From Salpingoeca rosetta (taxonomy: Eukaryota; Opisthokonta; Choanoflagellata; Craspedida; Salpingoecidae): a stretch of DNA of 41,186 nucleotides. The stretch's first letter is position 1; every line of letters begins with the position of its first letter. The notes under the pieces are model-generated. The model was not told the DNA's origin, ran no database searches, and saw only the letters and a list, made by a program, of their open reading frames with translations. A program made the position numbers and the translations under genes. Where the stretch lies: the NCBI RefSeq assembly GCF_000188695.1, contig NW_004457740.1, positions 2,514,351 to 2,555,536 of the forward strand, in the 5' to 3' direction. Shown piece by piece: positions 22,578-38,619 of the stretch.

Positions 22578-25483
22578 CCAAACACATGTTTGGTGTGCAG
22601 TTGACGCACCTGTTTCGTAGGCCAGTGGAGAGATCGCGCTTGCCGACGTCTGTTGCCGGGTTCATGCAAGCAAACAGGCGGAACTCTGGATGGCGCTCCA
22701 CGGGTTTCAGATCACCACGCTCTGTCAGCACAAGGGATCCAGCCTGGAACACACACACACACACAGACACACACACAGACACACACACAGACACACACAG
22801 ACACACACACACACGTACACGGGCGAGGCGAAGGGTCGAAGGTGGAGAGAAAGAGGGATGGAGGGTGACGCACATGGATTCAGTGAGCATGAAGCTGCGC
22901 AGAAATCAACCGGACACATACCCAGTCCGACACAACTGTTGAGGAAACACGCACATGGATGCACACACACACACATATATCCACACACATACACACACAT
23001 ACACAGACGCCCGAACGGAAGAAAACACACACACACACACACACTTCTCTTTTCGCACTACATACGCTGTTCTCGAGGAGGCTGTTCAAGCACTCGAGGG
23101 TTTCTGGCGAGGCGAGGTTGACCTCATCCAGCAGCAGCCAATCGCCGCGCTGCAGGGCCTTGACCAGCGTGCCTGGTGCGGCACGCACACACAATCAGAA
23201 GATGGAGAGGAAGAGTCGGTGAGGAATTGTTGCACATGGTGAGGAACAACAATTCATGCTCAGGCAGCACACGCGGATACAAGCACGCACAACCCACGCA
23301 CACACACACACCCACACAAAGCCACGCACACACAACACACACACACAACACACACACACACACAAAGCCACGCACACACACACACACACACCCACACACC
23401 CACACAAAACCATGCGTGCGCACCTTCGACAAAGGAAAAGGCAAAGCTGTTCTCGGCCTGTTCAACTTGGATGCAGAGGTGTTCCAAAGCAGCATCAAAC
23501 TCCTCCCATTGCGACATGAGCGCTGGCTTCATGAGGTTTCGTGCAGACGCATCATCGGTGGCGGGGCCTTCCTCACGCGCAGTGTCCATGCGCTTGCGCA
23601 CGTTCACCATAGCGGATTGCATGCCTTTGAGCAGTGCACGCCACTTCTTGCGCGCGAAACTTCGCTCAAGCTGTGCCATAAACTCTGCGTTTCGCTTGCG
23701 AGAAAAGGTCTGGAAGAAGAGCTGGCGGAACGTGTCCAGTGCCGGCTGAATCAGCACACGCACATCCACGGGCTTGTACCCACCTGTGCAAGTGTTGGTT
23801 GCGGCGGAGGAGGAAGGAAAGGGAAAGAAAGGGTTGAGAATACATACTCACACATGAAGGCCATGCTGTTGTGCGTATGCGCATACAAACGCGCACAAAT
23901 TCCATGGTAGCATGCGTTGCACGCACCACACGAATACTCACACACATACATACACGCACAAACACACAGCAATGCTCACACACGCATGAATACGCGCACA
24001 CACCAAAAGCAAGTTCGTACCCAGCAGGTCGACGACATCGCTCTGTTGAGACATATTGATGACGACGAGGCGCTTGCAGAGGCTGCGGGCCAGCTTCTGC
24101 ACAGCCGTTGTCTTGCCCGTACCCGTCTCGCCAACAAGGAGCACGGGCTCGTTGAGCTTGATGCACACCGCCAAGCGTTCCATCAGGTGCAGCGCAGGCT
24201 TGGTGAACGCGTACGAGTACGTGTGTCCCGTGGGAACGAGGGCAGCGCCAGTGCTCTGCGTATCGTATTTGTCAATACTGCAGCGGCCGATGGAGAGCGA
24301 GGTCTCGACCTCGGCAATGCCCGGGCGGTACGACGAGAGAAACTGCTCAACCTCCACCTTGGCCACGTCCAGGCTTTGCCCCAGCGCGTAGATGAGGCTG
24401 CTGCGCCCGCCCTGCTCCGGCAGCATGGCGCAGAAGCAGTCCACGGCCTCCAGGAACACGACTTCGCGGGTGAGCGGGTCATGCTGGCTGATGCGCGTGC
24501 ACCACTTGATCATGTCACGTGGCGTCACGGCCTTCTTGCTGGCACGCGACAGCGACACCGCAGCATTCGCCCCAAGCGCGTGCTCGGGCACCTGTGATGA
24601 TGACGCAGATGATGGGCCTGTCGTAATGTTGGTGGAAGCATCAGCAAAGCTGAGGTGGTGTTGGCGGCGGCGGCGCCCTGCCCTGCGTGAGCCACCCATG
24701 AGCGACTGCAGCCGCTGGTAGGTGGACAGCATGACATCAAGCACGCCCACGAGCGAGGGGAAGCGCGTGCGGATGATAGTGCGCAGTTCCGCTGGCGACG
24801 GCTCCTCCACGCGCACCTGCGTCATGTGCGCGGCGATGATGCCCCAGTTGGCGCCGGTGCCTGCTGCGCTGCCGCCAGATGTGTTCCTGTATGTGCAGAA
24901 GAGCTGGAAGCCGCTGCGGGCGGGGATGGTCTCGGCACGGCCGGGCACAAAGAGGGTGTTGTTCTCCACGAGTGGCAGCAGCGTGGAGATGACGTCCAGT
25001 GGCGCCTGGTCAATGTCCTCAATCAGCAGCCACAGGCCCTGCCGCACCGCCTGCGTCAGAATGCCTTCTTGGTAGCGGAACTGCCCCGGGATATCCGTGC
25101 ACACATATGTGCCGAGGAGTACCTTGCTGTCTGTGTCGTCGCCCATCTGGATCTTGATGAGCCGCGAGCCCGCCGCCACCCGCCCTGTTAGCCGCGCCAA
25201 GTGCTCAACAAGCAGTGTCTTGCCTGCGCCCGTGCTCCCCGTTAGCAGCACGGGCATGTGCAGGGTGAGGGCAACGGCAATGGAGCGCAGGTTGCGCAGC
25301 GCTGACGCTGTCGGCACAAACATGTCCGAAGCAGTAGCGGCAGCAGCGGTAGAGATTTCTTCGTCCGATGACGATGATTGTGATGATGCGAAGCGGTGAC
25401 CTGAAGGACGGGCACGAAGCGAATTGTTGGTGGTTGTGGTTTGTGTGCGGGTACGTATGTCAGCGTGAGTGAGAAAGAGGTAG

Positions 25484-25552
<69 letters not shown>

Positions 25553-27972
25553 AACAAAGGAAGATTAGGCAGATAGATTTATGAGACGTGAAATTAAAAC
25601 AGGCTAGAATCACAGCTCACAAAGCGTACGGAAGGGAGGGTGTCTTCAGTGAATTTTATGGACCGATGATACTTGGGTGATAATATTTAGCGGTTATGTT
25701 GTACGGTACCAAGAAGATCACGGTCCAAATTGGTTACGTGTGTGTGTGTGTGTGTGTGTGGGTACGTATGTCAGCGTGAGTGAGAAAGAGGTGGTTGTGT
25801 GTGTGTGTGTGTGTGTGCTTACTGAAGGGAGGGTGGTGATGGGTCACGACAACAACAAGCACGAACAAGCAACAAGCACCGCACCCTTTTCGAAGAGGAT
25901 GCCGCTGATGTTGACGACATCTGAGCTCAAGTCCGCATCTGTTGCCTGCATACGCTCCTGCCGAAACAAAGAAGACAGACCGGCAGAGCAGGGCGGAAAC
26001 GGACGGATAAGAGCAGTCGAAAAGCAAAAGCGTGAGTGCGCACGCACGTTACGCGATGCTCAGCTGAATGGCTCACTCAAAGAACACAACAGGCACGCGA
26101 GTCGCAGCACAAGCGCGTACGTTGATGGGATCCTCTGTTTTAGCAGAGGCGGCTGGGCGAATGGCCGGCGCGGCGCTGGCGATGGTGTGCTGCTCTGCTG
26201 CCTCTGCCCGCTGCCACTCCAGCTCAACGTGACTGCTGTGCACCTGCGCACCAAGCCGCCTGCATGGTGTGCGTTTGTGGACGTGCGGTGTTGAGTGTGT
26301 GGGCATGTGTGTGCATCGTTGTGAGCTGCTGCTGATCTTGTGGAGACGGGAGGAAAGGCGGGTAATGCTCATGCACATTCATGTGTGTGAATCCCTGCGT
26401 TGGATGTCTGCGCTGGCACAATACCTTTCAAGAGCGAGAATGGTTGCGCCCGGCAAGTGGTGCACGAGTCCAAGAATCGCAGTGACATGCCTGGAGGCAC
26501 CCGGAGGGACAGCACATCGACAGCACACATGCACAGACACAGCGAATTGTCATGAGGAAGGCAAGTCCATCATCATTGCAGCAGACGATATCACACTCGA
26601 ACATGCAGGTGTAAAATGTCACGACGCAAGGTGTAAACGAGGCAGACACATAGCAAGCACGTAGCACAGGGAAACACACAAAAGCAAACAAAACTTACAC
26701 AGCGAGGTTCTTGTTTGTGTGTTGGAGGAGGGGGAGGAGAGGGGTACAGTCCCACATATCCGCCAGTGCGCGGCGGTTGTGAAGGAGCAGGAGATGTGTT
26801 GCGCACGTCATCGTCTGTGGATGGAGAAATGTGCGCAGTCACAGGCTGTGTGAGGCGAGAACGCTGATTGAACAAACACGCTGTCTCAGCAACGTGTTGT
26901 TGGATGTTGATGAACAACAAAGTTGCACCACATGCACAGCCTAGCCTCATTTGTGTGTGCATGGCTGGTGAGCTCGCACCCGAGCACTGTGTTACCTCAA
27001 GCTGCGCTTCCGTGACAGTGTTGATGGGCTGGCGGCGCAAGCGCTCAAATGGCGGCGCCTGAACGGCGGCAAAGTACTCCACAGTCACGCTGATGTGGTA
27101 GCAATTAAAGCAGTAATAAGTGACGATGCAGGATGAGTGAGCACCAACGGCGTGCAAGCAGGGGCACACATTGGGGGGGGGGAGCATTGCGATCGTGCAA
27201 AACACACACACACGCGCACACGGAAGAGTACGCATACAGAAGCGTACGCATAGAGAAGCGTTCGCATCCACCCACATACACGCGCACAAGCGTACAAACA
27301 CGCACGCACACAAGCGCAGGCATACATACAAACAAAGACATTCAGCGGCCGTTGCGTTTGGATACGTACCTTCGAAGGTACGGTGCTGTTGGGATGAGGT
27401 GTGCCAGTGCGAAGGAGAGGCACTCGTGGGATTCAAGCCATTCTGGTTGCCCTTGTGTTTCCTGAATGCGGCGCGTGCACCTAAAGACGTACAGCGAACC
27501 AAAGAGCGTCAGCGGAAAACAGCGAAAAAAACAAAACAAGAGCAACACAAAGCACGGGCGCATCGTGCCAGGTATCAATTCGCCTGCACTCTGAGCGAGA
27601 TCACGTGAAGAAGAGATGTTCCGGGGCCATAGCGCCTCACCTGCAGACGAGATCGAGGAGCACTGGCCTGAAGTACCGCGCGACAGTGCGAAACGCATCT
27701 GGGTGTAGCAGCAGCTGTGCTGCTTTGTGGAGCGCTTCTGCACGGAAGTCATCCGCTGCCGCAGTGCCAGCATGCACCTGCAGCATCGATGAAGGTGGTG
27801 AAGAACGGGGGAAGGGAACAGAATGGATCGTGAGTGTTGAATGCAGAGAGAGGGATGCCGTGCGTATCACAAGCACGCCATCCTGCAGCGCACAAGACTG
27901 CGAGGAAAAAATGCACGCACGTACATCCACGGCGGTGTACACAGGAATGCACCTGACGGCAATGCACACGAG

Positions 27973-28003
<31 letters not shown>

Positions 28004-28297
28004 GACAAACAGACAGACAGACAGATAGACAGACACACACACACACACACACACACACATTCGCACATTCTCACATTCGCACACACACACACACACACAC
28101 AACTACACACATACAAACGCCGCGCACACCTTTTGAAGCTGTGTGTAGAGTGGAGCGAGGTGGTCATCGCAGATCTGAGAGACGCCCTGCATGGTCTCAA
28201 GAGCTTTGGCCACATCGAGCAGGCCCCAGGTATGTTCATGGTCCTCATTCTGCTGCTGGTCGGCGGCAGCAGCCACTTGCTCTTCCTTTGTTGCCAT
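3782..28297 (-). CDS. MDN1: Midasin (dynein-like AAA ATPase of 60S ribosome maturation), 20 exons, 3' end in gap
   Basis: Start ATG at 28297 (A at -3, G at +4). Exons: 28297-28130, 27777-27641, 27480-27370, 27089-26996, 26814-26699, 26490-26425, 26259-26121, 25957-25885, 25400-24021, 23783-23424, 23172-23066, 22743-22610, 22411-17214, 16909-16657, 16424-7870, 7658-7539, 7398-7285, 7118-7050, 6863-5770, 5535-3782. All junctions are GT-AG and keep frame, giving about 6,680 residues; human is about 5,600 and yeast about 4,900. Order: helical N-terminus; six AAA modules with Walker A near residues 355, 722, 1155, 1510, 2145 and 2515; long linker (about 2780-5630); Asp/Glu-rich region; C-terminal MIDAS domain. 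As in other midasins, AAA1 (EDID) and AAA6 (DNVN) Walker B are degenerate. Known role: ATP-driven removal of assembly factors (Rsa4, Ytm1) from pre-60S particles in nucleolus and nucleoplasm. For the exon ending at 7539, an alternative in-frame donor at 7557 is possible. The extra length comes mainly from low-complexity inserts. Confidence 0.93.
5600..5665. repeat. Short minisatellite in MDN1 intron 19
   Basis: A 20-21-base unit of the form GTGAGTGAGTGGTGGTTGGG is repeated about three times, then decays into GTGAGT units. It lies in the intron between the exons ending at 5770 and starting at 5535. Confidence 0.7.
7239..7284. repeat. (AC)n microsatellite in MDN1 intron 17
   Basis: About 45 bases of pure AC on the plus strand, abutting the splice donor after 7285. 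In the MDN1 transcript it is a (GU)n tract that begins at the donor itself. Confidence 0.9.
7870..16424 (-). other. MDN1: MDN1 exon 15, an 8.6-kb exon for the linker/stem
   Basis: One exon of 8,555 bases encodes about residues 2779-5630, starting with [17 protein letters not shown] (the end of AAA6, like MRNRGLEIY in other midasins) and covering the helical linker. Conserved spots include [49 protein letters not shown] and [18 protein letters not shown]. Low-complexity insertions appear, e.g. a 13-residue alanine run coded by GCA near 13235-13275 and a serine run near 8335-8380. The exon enters in phase 2 and leaves in phase 1. Confidence 0.9.
13230..13275. repeat. (CTG)n/(CAG)n trinucleotide run read as polyalanine
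   Basis: About 13 CTG units on the plus strand. The MDN1 frame reads the minus-strand repeat as GCA, giving polyalanine in the linker, whereas CTG/CAG repeats near 4972 and 5837 are read as CAG glutamine. Confidence 0.85.
17101..17213. repeat. CA-rich minisatellite in MDN1 intron 13
   Basis: CA repeats broken by CGTG motifs at about 18-20-base intervals, directly downstream (in the minus sense) of the donor after 17214. Confidence 0.8.
19880..20645 (-). other. MDN1: MDN1 AAA4 helix-2 insert: polyQ and lysine-rich expansion
   Basis: Between [11 protein letters not shown] (about residue 1550) and [14 protein letters not shown] (about 1805), where other midasins have a hairpin of some 15 residues, this protein has about 250. 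The first third is Gln-rich, then comes a lysine-rich stretch ([29 protein letters not shown]) resembling nuclear or nucleolar localisation signals, then a second short polyQ. The frame is open throughout. There is no stop, and no splice site is needed. Walker A (GDTGCGKT) and Walker B (LLIDEISL) on either side are intact. Confidence 0.85.
20280..20495. repeat. (TTG)n/(CAA)n trinucleotide expansion coding polyglutamine
   Basis: About 70 TTG units on the plus strand with rare TAG, TCG and CTC interruptions. On the minus strand it is almost purely CAA, read as Gln with single Leu, Arg and Glu breaks. It is the longest in-frame repeat of the window. Confidence 0.95.
22460..22519. repeat. (GT)30 microsatellite in MDN1 intron 12
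   Basis: A pure GT run on the plus strand, followed by a second, shorter run at 22551-22577. In the MDN1 RNA it reads (CA)n and lies downstream of exon 12. Confidence 0.9.
22747..22815. repeat. CA-rich tract with CAGA interruptions, MDN1 intron 11
   Basis: ACACACACACAG-like units repeat about five times on the plus strand, starting four bases beyond the exon 12 acceptor boundary. In the MDN1 RNA it reads (UG)n and forms the end of intron 11. Confidence 0.85.
23424..23783 (-). other. MDN1: MDN1 exon 10: AAA2 helix-2 alpha insert
   Basis: This 360-base exon starts and ends in phase 1. Its product runs from [20 protein letters not shown] to FAFSFVEG and includes [21 protein letters not shown] and LMSQWEEF. 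It matches the helical insert between DLLGGYKP and FVEGTLAQA of AAA2 in other midasins. Structures of yeast Rea1 show that the AAA2 insert plugs the ring pore and is autoinhibitory. Confidence 0.85.
25487..25550. repeat. (GT)n microsatellite in MDN1 intron 8
   Basis: A GT run with one TTGTG break. Shorter GT runs follow at 25741-25760 and 25795-25818 in the same intron, each with a copy of a GTACGTATGTCAGCGTGAGTGAGAAAGAGGT-like flank (25449-25482 and 25762-25794), so the intron carries a local duplication. Confidence 0.8.
27975..28110. repeat. CA and CAGA repeats in MDN1 intron 1
   Basis: CA runs at about 27984-28003, 28029-28058 and 28081-28101, separated by a CAGA-type tetranucleotide stretch (about 28002-28033) and ATTCGCAC motifs. 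All are in the intron between exons 1 and 2. Confidence 0.8.
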
Positions 28298-28510
28298 GCT
28301 GTTGCCACTTACTTGCTGCCGTGTGATCTGTGCTAAGCTGCTGGGCTGGCCCCACTTGACACTCACACACAGCACCAAGCACACAAAAAAGTCAAGCACG
28401 AGAGGGATGTGTGTGATGTGTGACCGCGACAACAGCACCACGTGTGTGCTCGAGGTTGCTGAAAATAGGCGAATATTTTCCAACAATCGTCCAAACTTGC
28501 GGTGGCCAAG
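28298..28510. promoter_or_regulatory. Shared bidirectional promoter, MDN1 / small basic protein
   Basis: Only 213 bases separate the divergent start codons of MDN1 (minus) and the small basic protein (plus). The space is unique sequence, poor in simple repeats. No TATA box is evident. Two 5' UTRs must share it, so a common promoter is inferred. Confidence 0.55.
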
Positions 28511-29505
28511 ATGGGCAGGTGCGTTGTTGCGCGCAATCGCGATCGGGCTTGCCTGCTTGGAGCGTGCGACTCGCACAGATGCAAGCACAGATGCAAGCAC
28601 AGATGCACATGTGCTCACGCTCACACTCACACACTCACACGCTCGCACACTCAAGCTCACTCACTCACACACACACACTCACACTCACACACACACACAC
28701 TCACACTCAAACTTACTCCCACGCTCACCCACACTCACCCACGCTCACTCACGCACATAGGGTCGGCAAGGTGAAGATCCGCAAGCAGGAGCTGGATGCA
28801 ACACCATGGGAGGTTATGAGGGCCGATGTGTTGCGGAGCCAGGCGAAGGCCCAACGCGAGAAGAAGCAACACCAGGACCAGCAACAGCAAGAAGAAGAGA
28901 AAGACGTGTCCAAGCGAGGCCATGGGAGCTCGAGCAGTAGCAAGAAAAAGAGCCGGTGGGAGGTGGAGGAGCGCAAGCGCAGGGCTGCGCACATCCGAGA
29001 AACCTTGCTTGAGAAGCATGCCGCCCCATCCAAGAAGAGCAAGCACAAAGTGAAAGGCACACAGTTGATCATCGCGGACGACGAGGAGCCCGATCCAGGC
29101 CGCATGAAAGGTTTGCATTCTGCGTGTGTGCGTGTGTGTGTTGCGATTGCTCGTCGTGTGTATGTGCTGCGATAGCTGTGAATGCGCTGCGACTCCCCCT
29201 CTTGTTGTCTTTACAAGTGCCATCTCCACCCCTTATCTCTCTCTCTCTGTGTGTGTCTCAATGGTGACCAATGCTTCCCTGTGGTTCCCACTTGCACACG
29301 CGCAGATAACCTTCAGATGGGCCGCGCACGCTACGAGATCAGCTTGGACCAGGGCAGTGCCGATGCCGACGACGCGCTGGTTGTTCGGGAGAACACGGTG
29401 CAGGGTCTCCCCATCTCGCACTTTGTCTCCGAGGAGGAGCTGGCAGCCAAGCGTCGCGCCGCAAAGAACACGAACAAGGGCGCGCGCAAAGTGGTTCGGT
29501 TCTGA
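28511..29505 (+). CDS. Small basic, coiled-coil-prone protein of unknown family (3 exons)
   Basis: Exons 28511-28518, 28761-29110 and 29306-29505 (GT-AG, phases kept) give 185 residues. The first exon holds just ATGGGCAG in a strong context (GCCAAGATGG). The protein begins MGRVGKVKIRKQELDATPWE, continues with Lys/Gln/Glu-rich, probably helical sequence, has a serine-lysine patch (SSSSSKKKSRWEVEE), then a C-terminal half with LIIADDEEPDPGR, ENTVQGLPISHFVSEEEL and a basic end (KGARKVVRF). I do not recognise the family. Lysine-rich runs suggest nuclear or nucleolar location. Its head-to-head position with MDN1 makes a role in ribosome assembly plausible, but that is inference only. The exon 1 call rests on splice-site quality and frame. 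Confidence 0.7.
28575..28606. repeat. Three copies of a 12-base direct repeat
   Basis: CACAGATGCAAG-like units stand in tandem in intron 1 of the small basic protein gene, just before a long CA/CT-rich stretch (28617-28755). Confidence 0.8.
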
Positions 29506-30017
29506 AGCGGCGGTAGAGGAGAAAGAGGAAGAAGCATGACAATTGGTTGTGTGGGGGTTGCGTGGAGTGAGGTTGAGTGTGGGGTGGAAGGTGAAGGGTG
29601 GAGTATCGGGTGGAATAGATGCGTCAGTGTTTACACTTGCGGGTGAGCGTCCACTTGCTGCGATGATAAGTGTCGTTGGGTTTTGCCGGCGGGCATTGTG
29701 CTTGCGCGTGTGCTTGTTGGTGGTGGTGGTAAGGGAAAGGATGCTCTAAAGGATGCGCTGTTGCTATGTTTGCTCCTGCCTGCTCTTGCGTTGATTCTTT
29801 GTGCGTCTCGTTCTTGTGTTGTGACGTGTGAGCACATGCGCCTCGCTTGCTGCTCTGTTGTGATTTCCCATGTACAAACCAAAGCCATGTGCGTTCAATA
29901 CACGTCTCATTCATGTCATCGAAGAAGCGCACAGTGCATGCGCGCTGCGTCGTGCAAACGTTTGTGGATGTACTCTGTTGAGTCGATCTTCTTCGGTCAG
30001 ACCGAAAGCGCACGTCT

Positions 30018-30023
30018 TTTATT
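30018..30023 (-). terminator. AATAAA polyadenylation signal, minus strand
   Basis: A canonical AATAAA on the minus strand, overlapping the TAATAA that closes a short minus-strand open frame. It is the only canonical signal found near a 3' end in this part of the window, and SGF11 is the nearest upstream minus-strand gene. Confidence 0.5.
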
Positions 30024-30279
30024 AATCAATAGTCCCATACATCAGCGTAGCAACACCACCCATCTCCACTGCCAACAACCCTGACACCGTCAGCCCATCA
30101 ATGTGCAGATCACGCTCCACAAGCGTTTGCAAACTGCATTTGGCATCGCCCAAGCCACCATCATCAACCACAACAAGCAACACCCGACTCAAAGCGCAGC
30201 CGGCTTGGTTGATTAGACCACGCACACAACAGCAATACACGCACGCACGCCCGTCAGCGCGAGCATGCCATCCAAGCAC
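30022..30279 (-). other. Uncertain minus-strand open frame, possible extra 3' exon
   Basis: An open frame free of simple repeats whose last part reads VVVDDGGLGDAKCSLQTLVE then RDLHIDGLTVSGLLAVEMGG, ending in tandem stops that overlap an AATAAA signal. It has no ATG I trust and lower third-position GC than the certain exons. It could be an alternative terminal exon of the SGF11 locus, a decayed gene fragment, or chance 3' UTR. I do not recognise it. Confidence 0.25.
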
Positions 30280-30359
30280 AACAGAGCAGGGAGCATCAGA
30301 ACAAGCACAACAGAACAGGGCGTATCAGAGCGGTAACCTAACAGCCTATGGCCAGGGTG

Positions 30360-35986
<5,627 letters not shown>

Positions 35987-36078
35987 TGTCGTGCCATCAC
36001 AGAAAGCAGCTTGTGACGGTGGTTGTATTTGTATATACACGACCAGAGCTTGAACCAGGCATGTACATTCTGCGCGTG

Positions 36079-36134
<56 letters not shown>

Positions 36135-36456
36135 TGTCTGTCTGTCTGTCTGTCCGCGCAGAGGGAGGGAGTGAGAGTGAGAGAGCGCGCAAGTGGCACT
36201 GTACAGAAACTTCTGATGCGCAGGCAAGTAAGGCATTTCTAGTGACGATAGACACCCAGTCAACAGTCAACACATCCGAGCAAGGCGCGACAAGACTGCA
36301 TTGTGTAACTGCAACGAGCAAACTATCTGCTGTGGCAATTAAAATCACACGCCATTGCACGCACAAAAACAAACAAACAGCACACACATACACACACACA
36401 CACACATACACGGCATCCGTGCTTTGTAACGACACCAGCATTAAGCTGCCATCAGT
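35987..36456. other. Convergent intergenic region between LAS1 and RGP1
   Basis: The 470 bases between two stop codons. It holds a GT run (36083-36133) continuing into CTGT repeats (about 36132-36153), and a plus-strand ATTAAA at 36338-36343 that could serve LAS1. No canonical minus-strand signal for RGP1 was found. No gene is seen. Confidence 0.55.
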
Positions 36457-38588
36457 TCACCATTGGAGGCTGAGGGGCGGTGCTTTGAAGGGAATGTTGA
36501 TTGGATTTGCCGGCAATACCTCAAGCGCTGTCGTCCAGCGTACGTGATCAGGGGTAGCAGAGGACTGCTGCTGGGCTGGCGACGATGATGAAGACGAATG
36601 CGATGGTGCTGGTGCTGTGGATGAGGATGACGACGAGGCTGCTGCTGTGGCGGGGCCGGGTGCTTGTGTTGGCTGCACGGATGCAGAGGGCTCGCGCTGG
36701 CGATAGGCCAAGTCAACCTCGATCATCCACTCGACAGAAACTGGTGTAGGCGTGCAAAAGGTGAAGTGAGGACATGAGCACACAGGAGGAAGCATGCCAT
36801 TCAAGGCTGCGCCTCAAAGGCGTCCCGTGTCAATGCACACACACACACACACCCTCTCAGGCGCCGAAGACACACAAATTAGAACAACATGTTGCACGCT
36901 GCCAGTTGCGCACCTGTTTGTGTTTCAAAGTTGGTATGAGAGACGAGCGGGATGGGCAGCCCAACAGATTCAAGAAGGGTCACGCTGGTGTGCAGAGTGG
37001 TTGACGCGTGTGTGGTGCTGGTGGTGGCGAGTTCGTCCGTGATTCCTGCAAGGCGGTGCGCCGGCCGCACCACTTCCCGGCTCACCAAACGCGCATTCAC
37101 CTAGGTGAGTGCGTGCATGCGTGTGTGTGAATGTGTGTGAGGAAGTGTGTGTGTGTGTGTGTGTAAGTGTGAGTAAAAGCTGATGACGGAGATATTCGCC
37201 GCCATCACCACCATCACTAAGTCCATTCACGGTGCGTTTGCGCATTACGACGCCAACCCACCTGGACAACGGTGACCTCGCTCTCCTCCAATGACACGGT
37301 CAGTTCCACTGTTTCACCGAGCCGGTAAGACAGCTTCGACAGCGACACGCCCGCAATCTGTGCTCCTTTGCTGTTGCGCAGCCGAAACACGCCTGGCGAT
37401 GGTGGTGGTGATGGTGGTGACGTGGAGGTGGAATAAGGCACTGTGTGTAGGTGTGCGTGTGTCAACGACACATGTACTGCGCACACCCACGCACACAAAC
37501 AGTATGGCGACACTTCATTCCACTCTCCTGCACCTGCACCCTTCCATCGCAGCCCCACCACGCACATGGGGCACGCCTGCGTGTGAGCGAGGCGATGGCG
37601 CGGAGAATGTGGTCCCGCGTCTCTGTTGGAACCGAGCGCGGAACAAACGGGCTGAAAGCGGGCGGTGGTGGAGAAGGCCGAGACAGGATATAGGGAAAAT
37701 ACACGAAGGTTGTAAGTGAACAATGGCACACACACATGGACGTGCTCATTCATATGCGCGCGCACACACACACACACATAAACGAGCCCGAACGCACATG
37801 TACATACACATACACACGCGCGCGCTGCAACAGTAGCTGACCTGTGCGGCTGTGTGGGGCGGGAACACGACGATGAGGGCGATTCAAGACCGTTGATGGC
37901 ATCTTCAATTGGAAGAGACGTCGCACTCCCACGCGCGCACTGACGGCGCACTTTTTCTGGCGACACGGGAACAGCAGCGGAAGGCGTGGTCGTGGGGTAG
38001 GAGTGTGGAACGCAAGTGTTGGGGGCAGGGCAGCCATGGGGATACGCGTGAGTTGAACACGCGAGAGAGAGGGGGGAGTGAGAGGCAGACAGACAAAGAC
38101 AGTGACAGACAAAGACAGTGACAGACAAAGACACAGACTCAAAAAAAAAAAGGTGATGGGTCCAACCAACCTGGCACAGCAAGCACTTTGATGGGCAAAT
38201 GCGCGTAGCGCGTGGGGTGTTCGAACCGTTGCAAGCCGCCAACAACCTGAAGGAGGCAAGCAATTGTGTGCAGGTCATGACCATGCAGAAAAACATGCAA
38301 GCTATAGAATGACACGTGCAAGATGGCATGCTTGATCACGTCAACTCAGCTCACCGAGCTTCTTCAACTCACAGAGAGAGAGAGAGAGAGAGACTGAGAG
38401 AGAGAGACTGAAACAAGCGCGCGCACTTCGGCACATACGCGATAGATGTAAGAGATGGAATCGCCCTTGTACGTGGGTGGAGCGTGCTGCGCAATCTTGA
38501 CAGAGACATCGTCTGAAGCCCAGCAGCGCACACATCGTACAAGTGAGCGACATACTTGTCAAAGTGCAACGCACAGAACCCATCTCCA

Positions 38589-38619
<31 letters not shown>

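Larger units (their letters stand above)
29506..30359. other. Convergent intergenic region with possible minus-strand 3' UTR
   Basis: This lies between the 3' ends of the plus-strand small gene and the minus-strand SGF11 gene. A minus-strand AATAAA stands at 30023-30018 and could be the SGF11 polyadenylation signal, implying a 3' UTR of about 340 bases. No plus-strand AATAAA is seen after 29505. The minus-strand frame 30279-30022 is treated separately. Confidence 0.5.

Noticed and set aside
28304..28315. CAAGTAAGT donor-like motif just upstream of the MDN1 start codon
   Set aside because: Using it would splice out the ATG and the conserved N-terminal exon; without transcripts there is no reason to prefer it.
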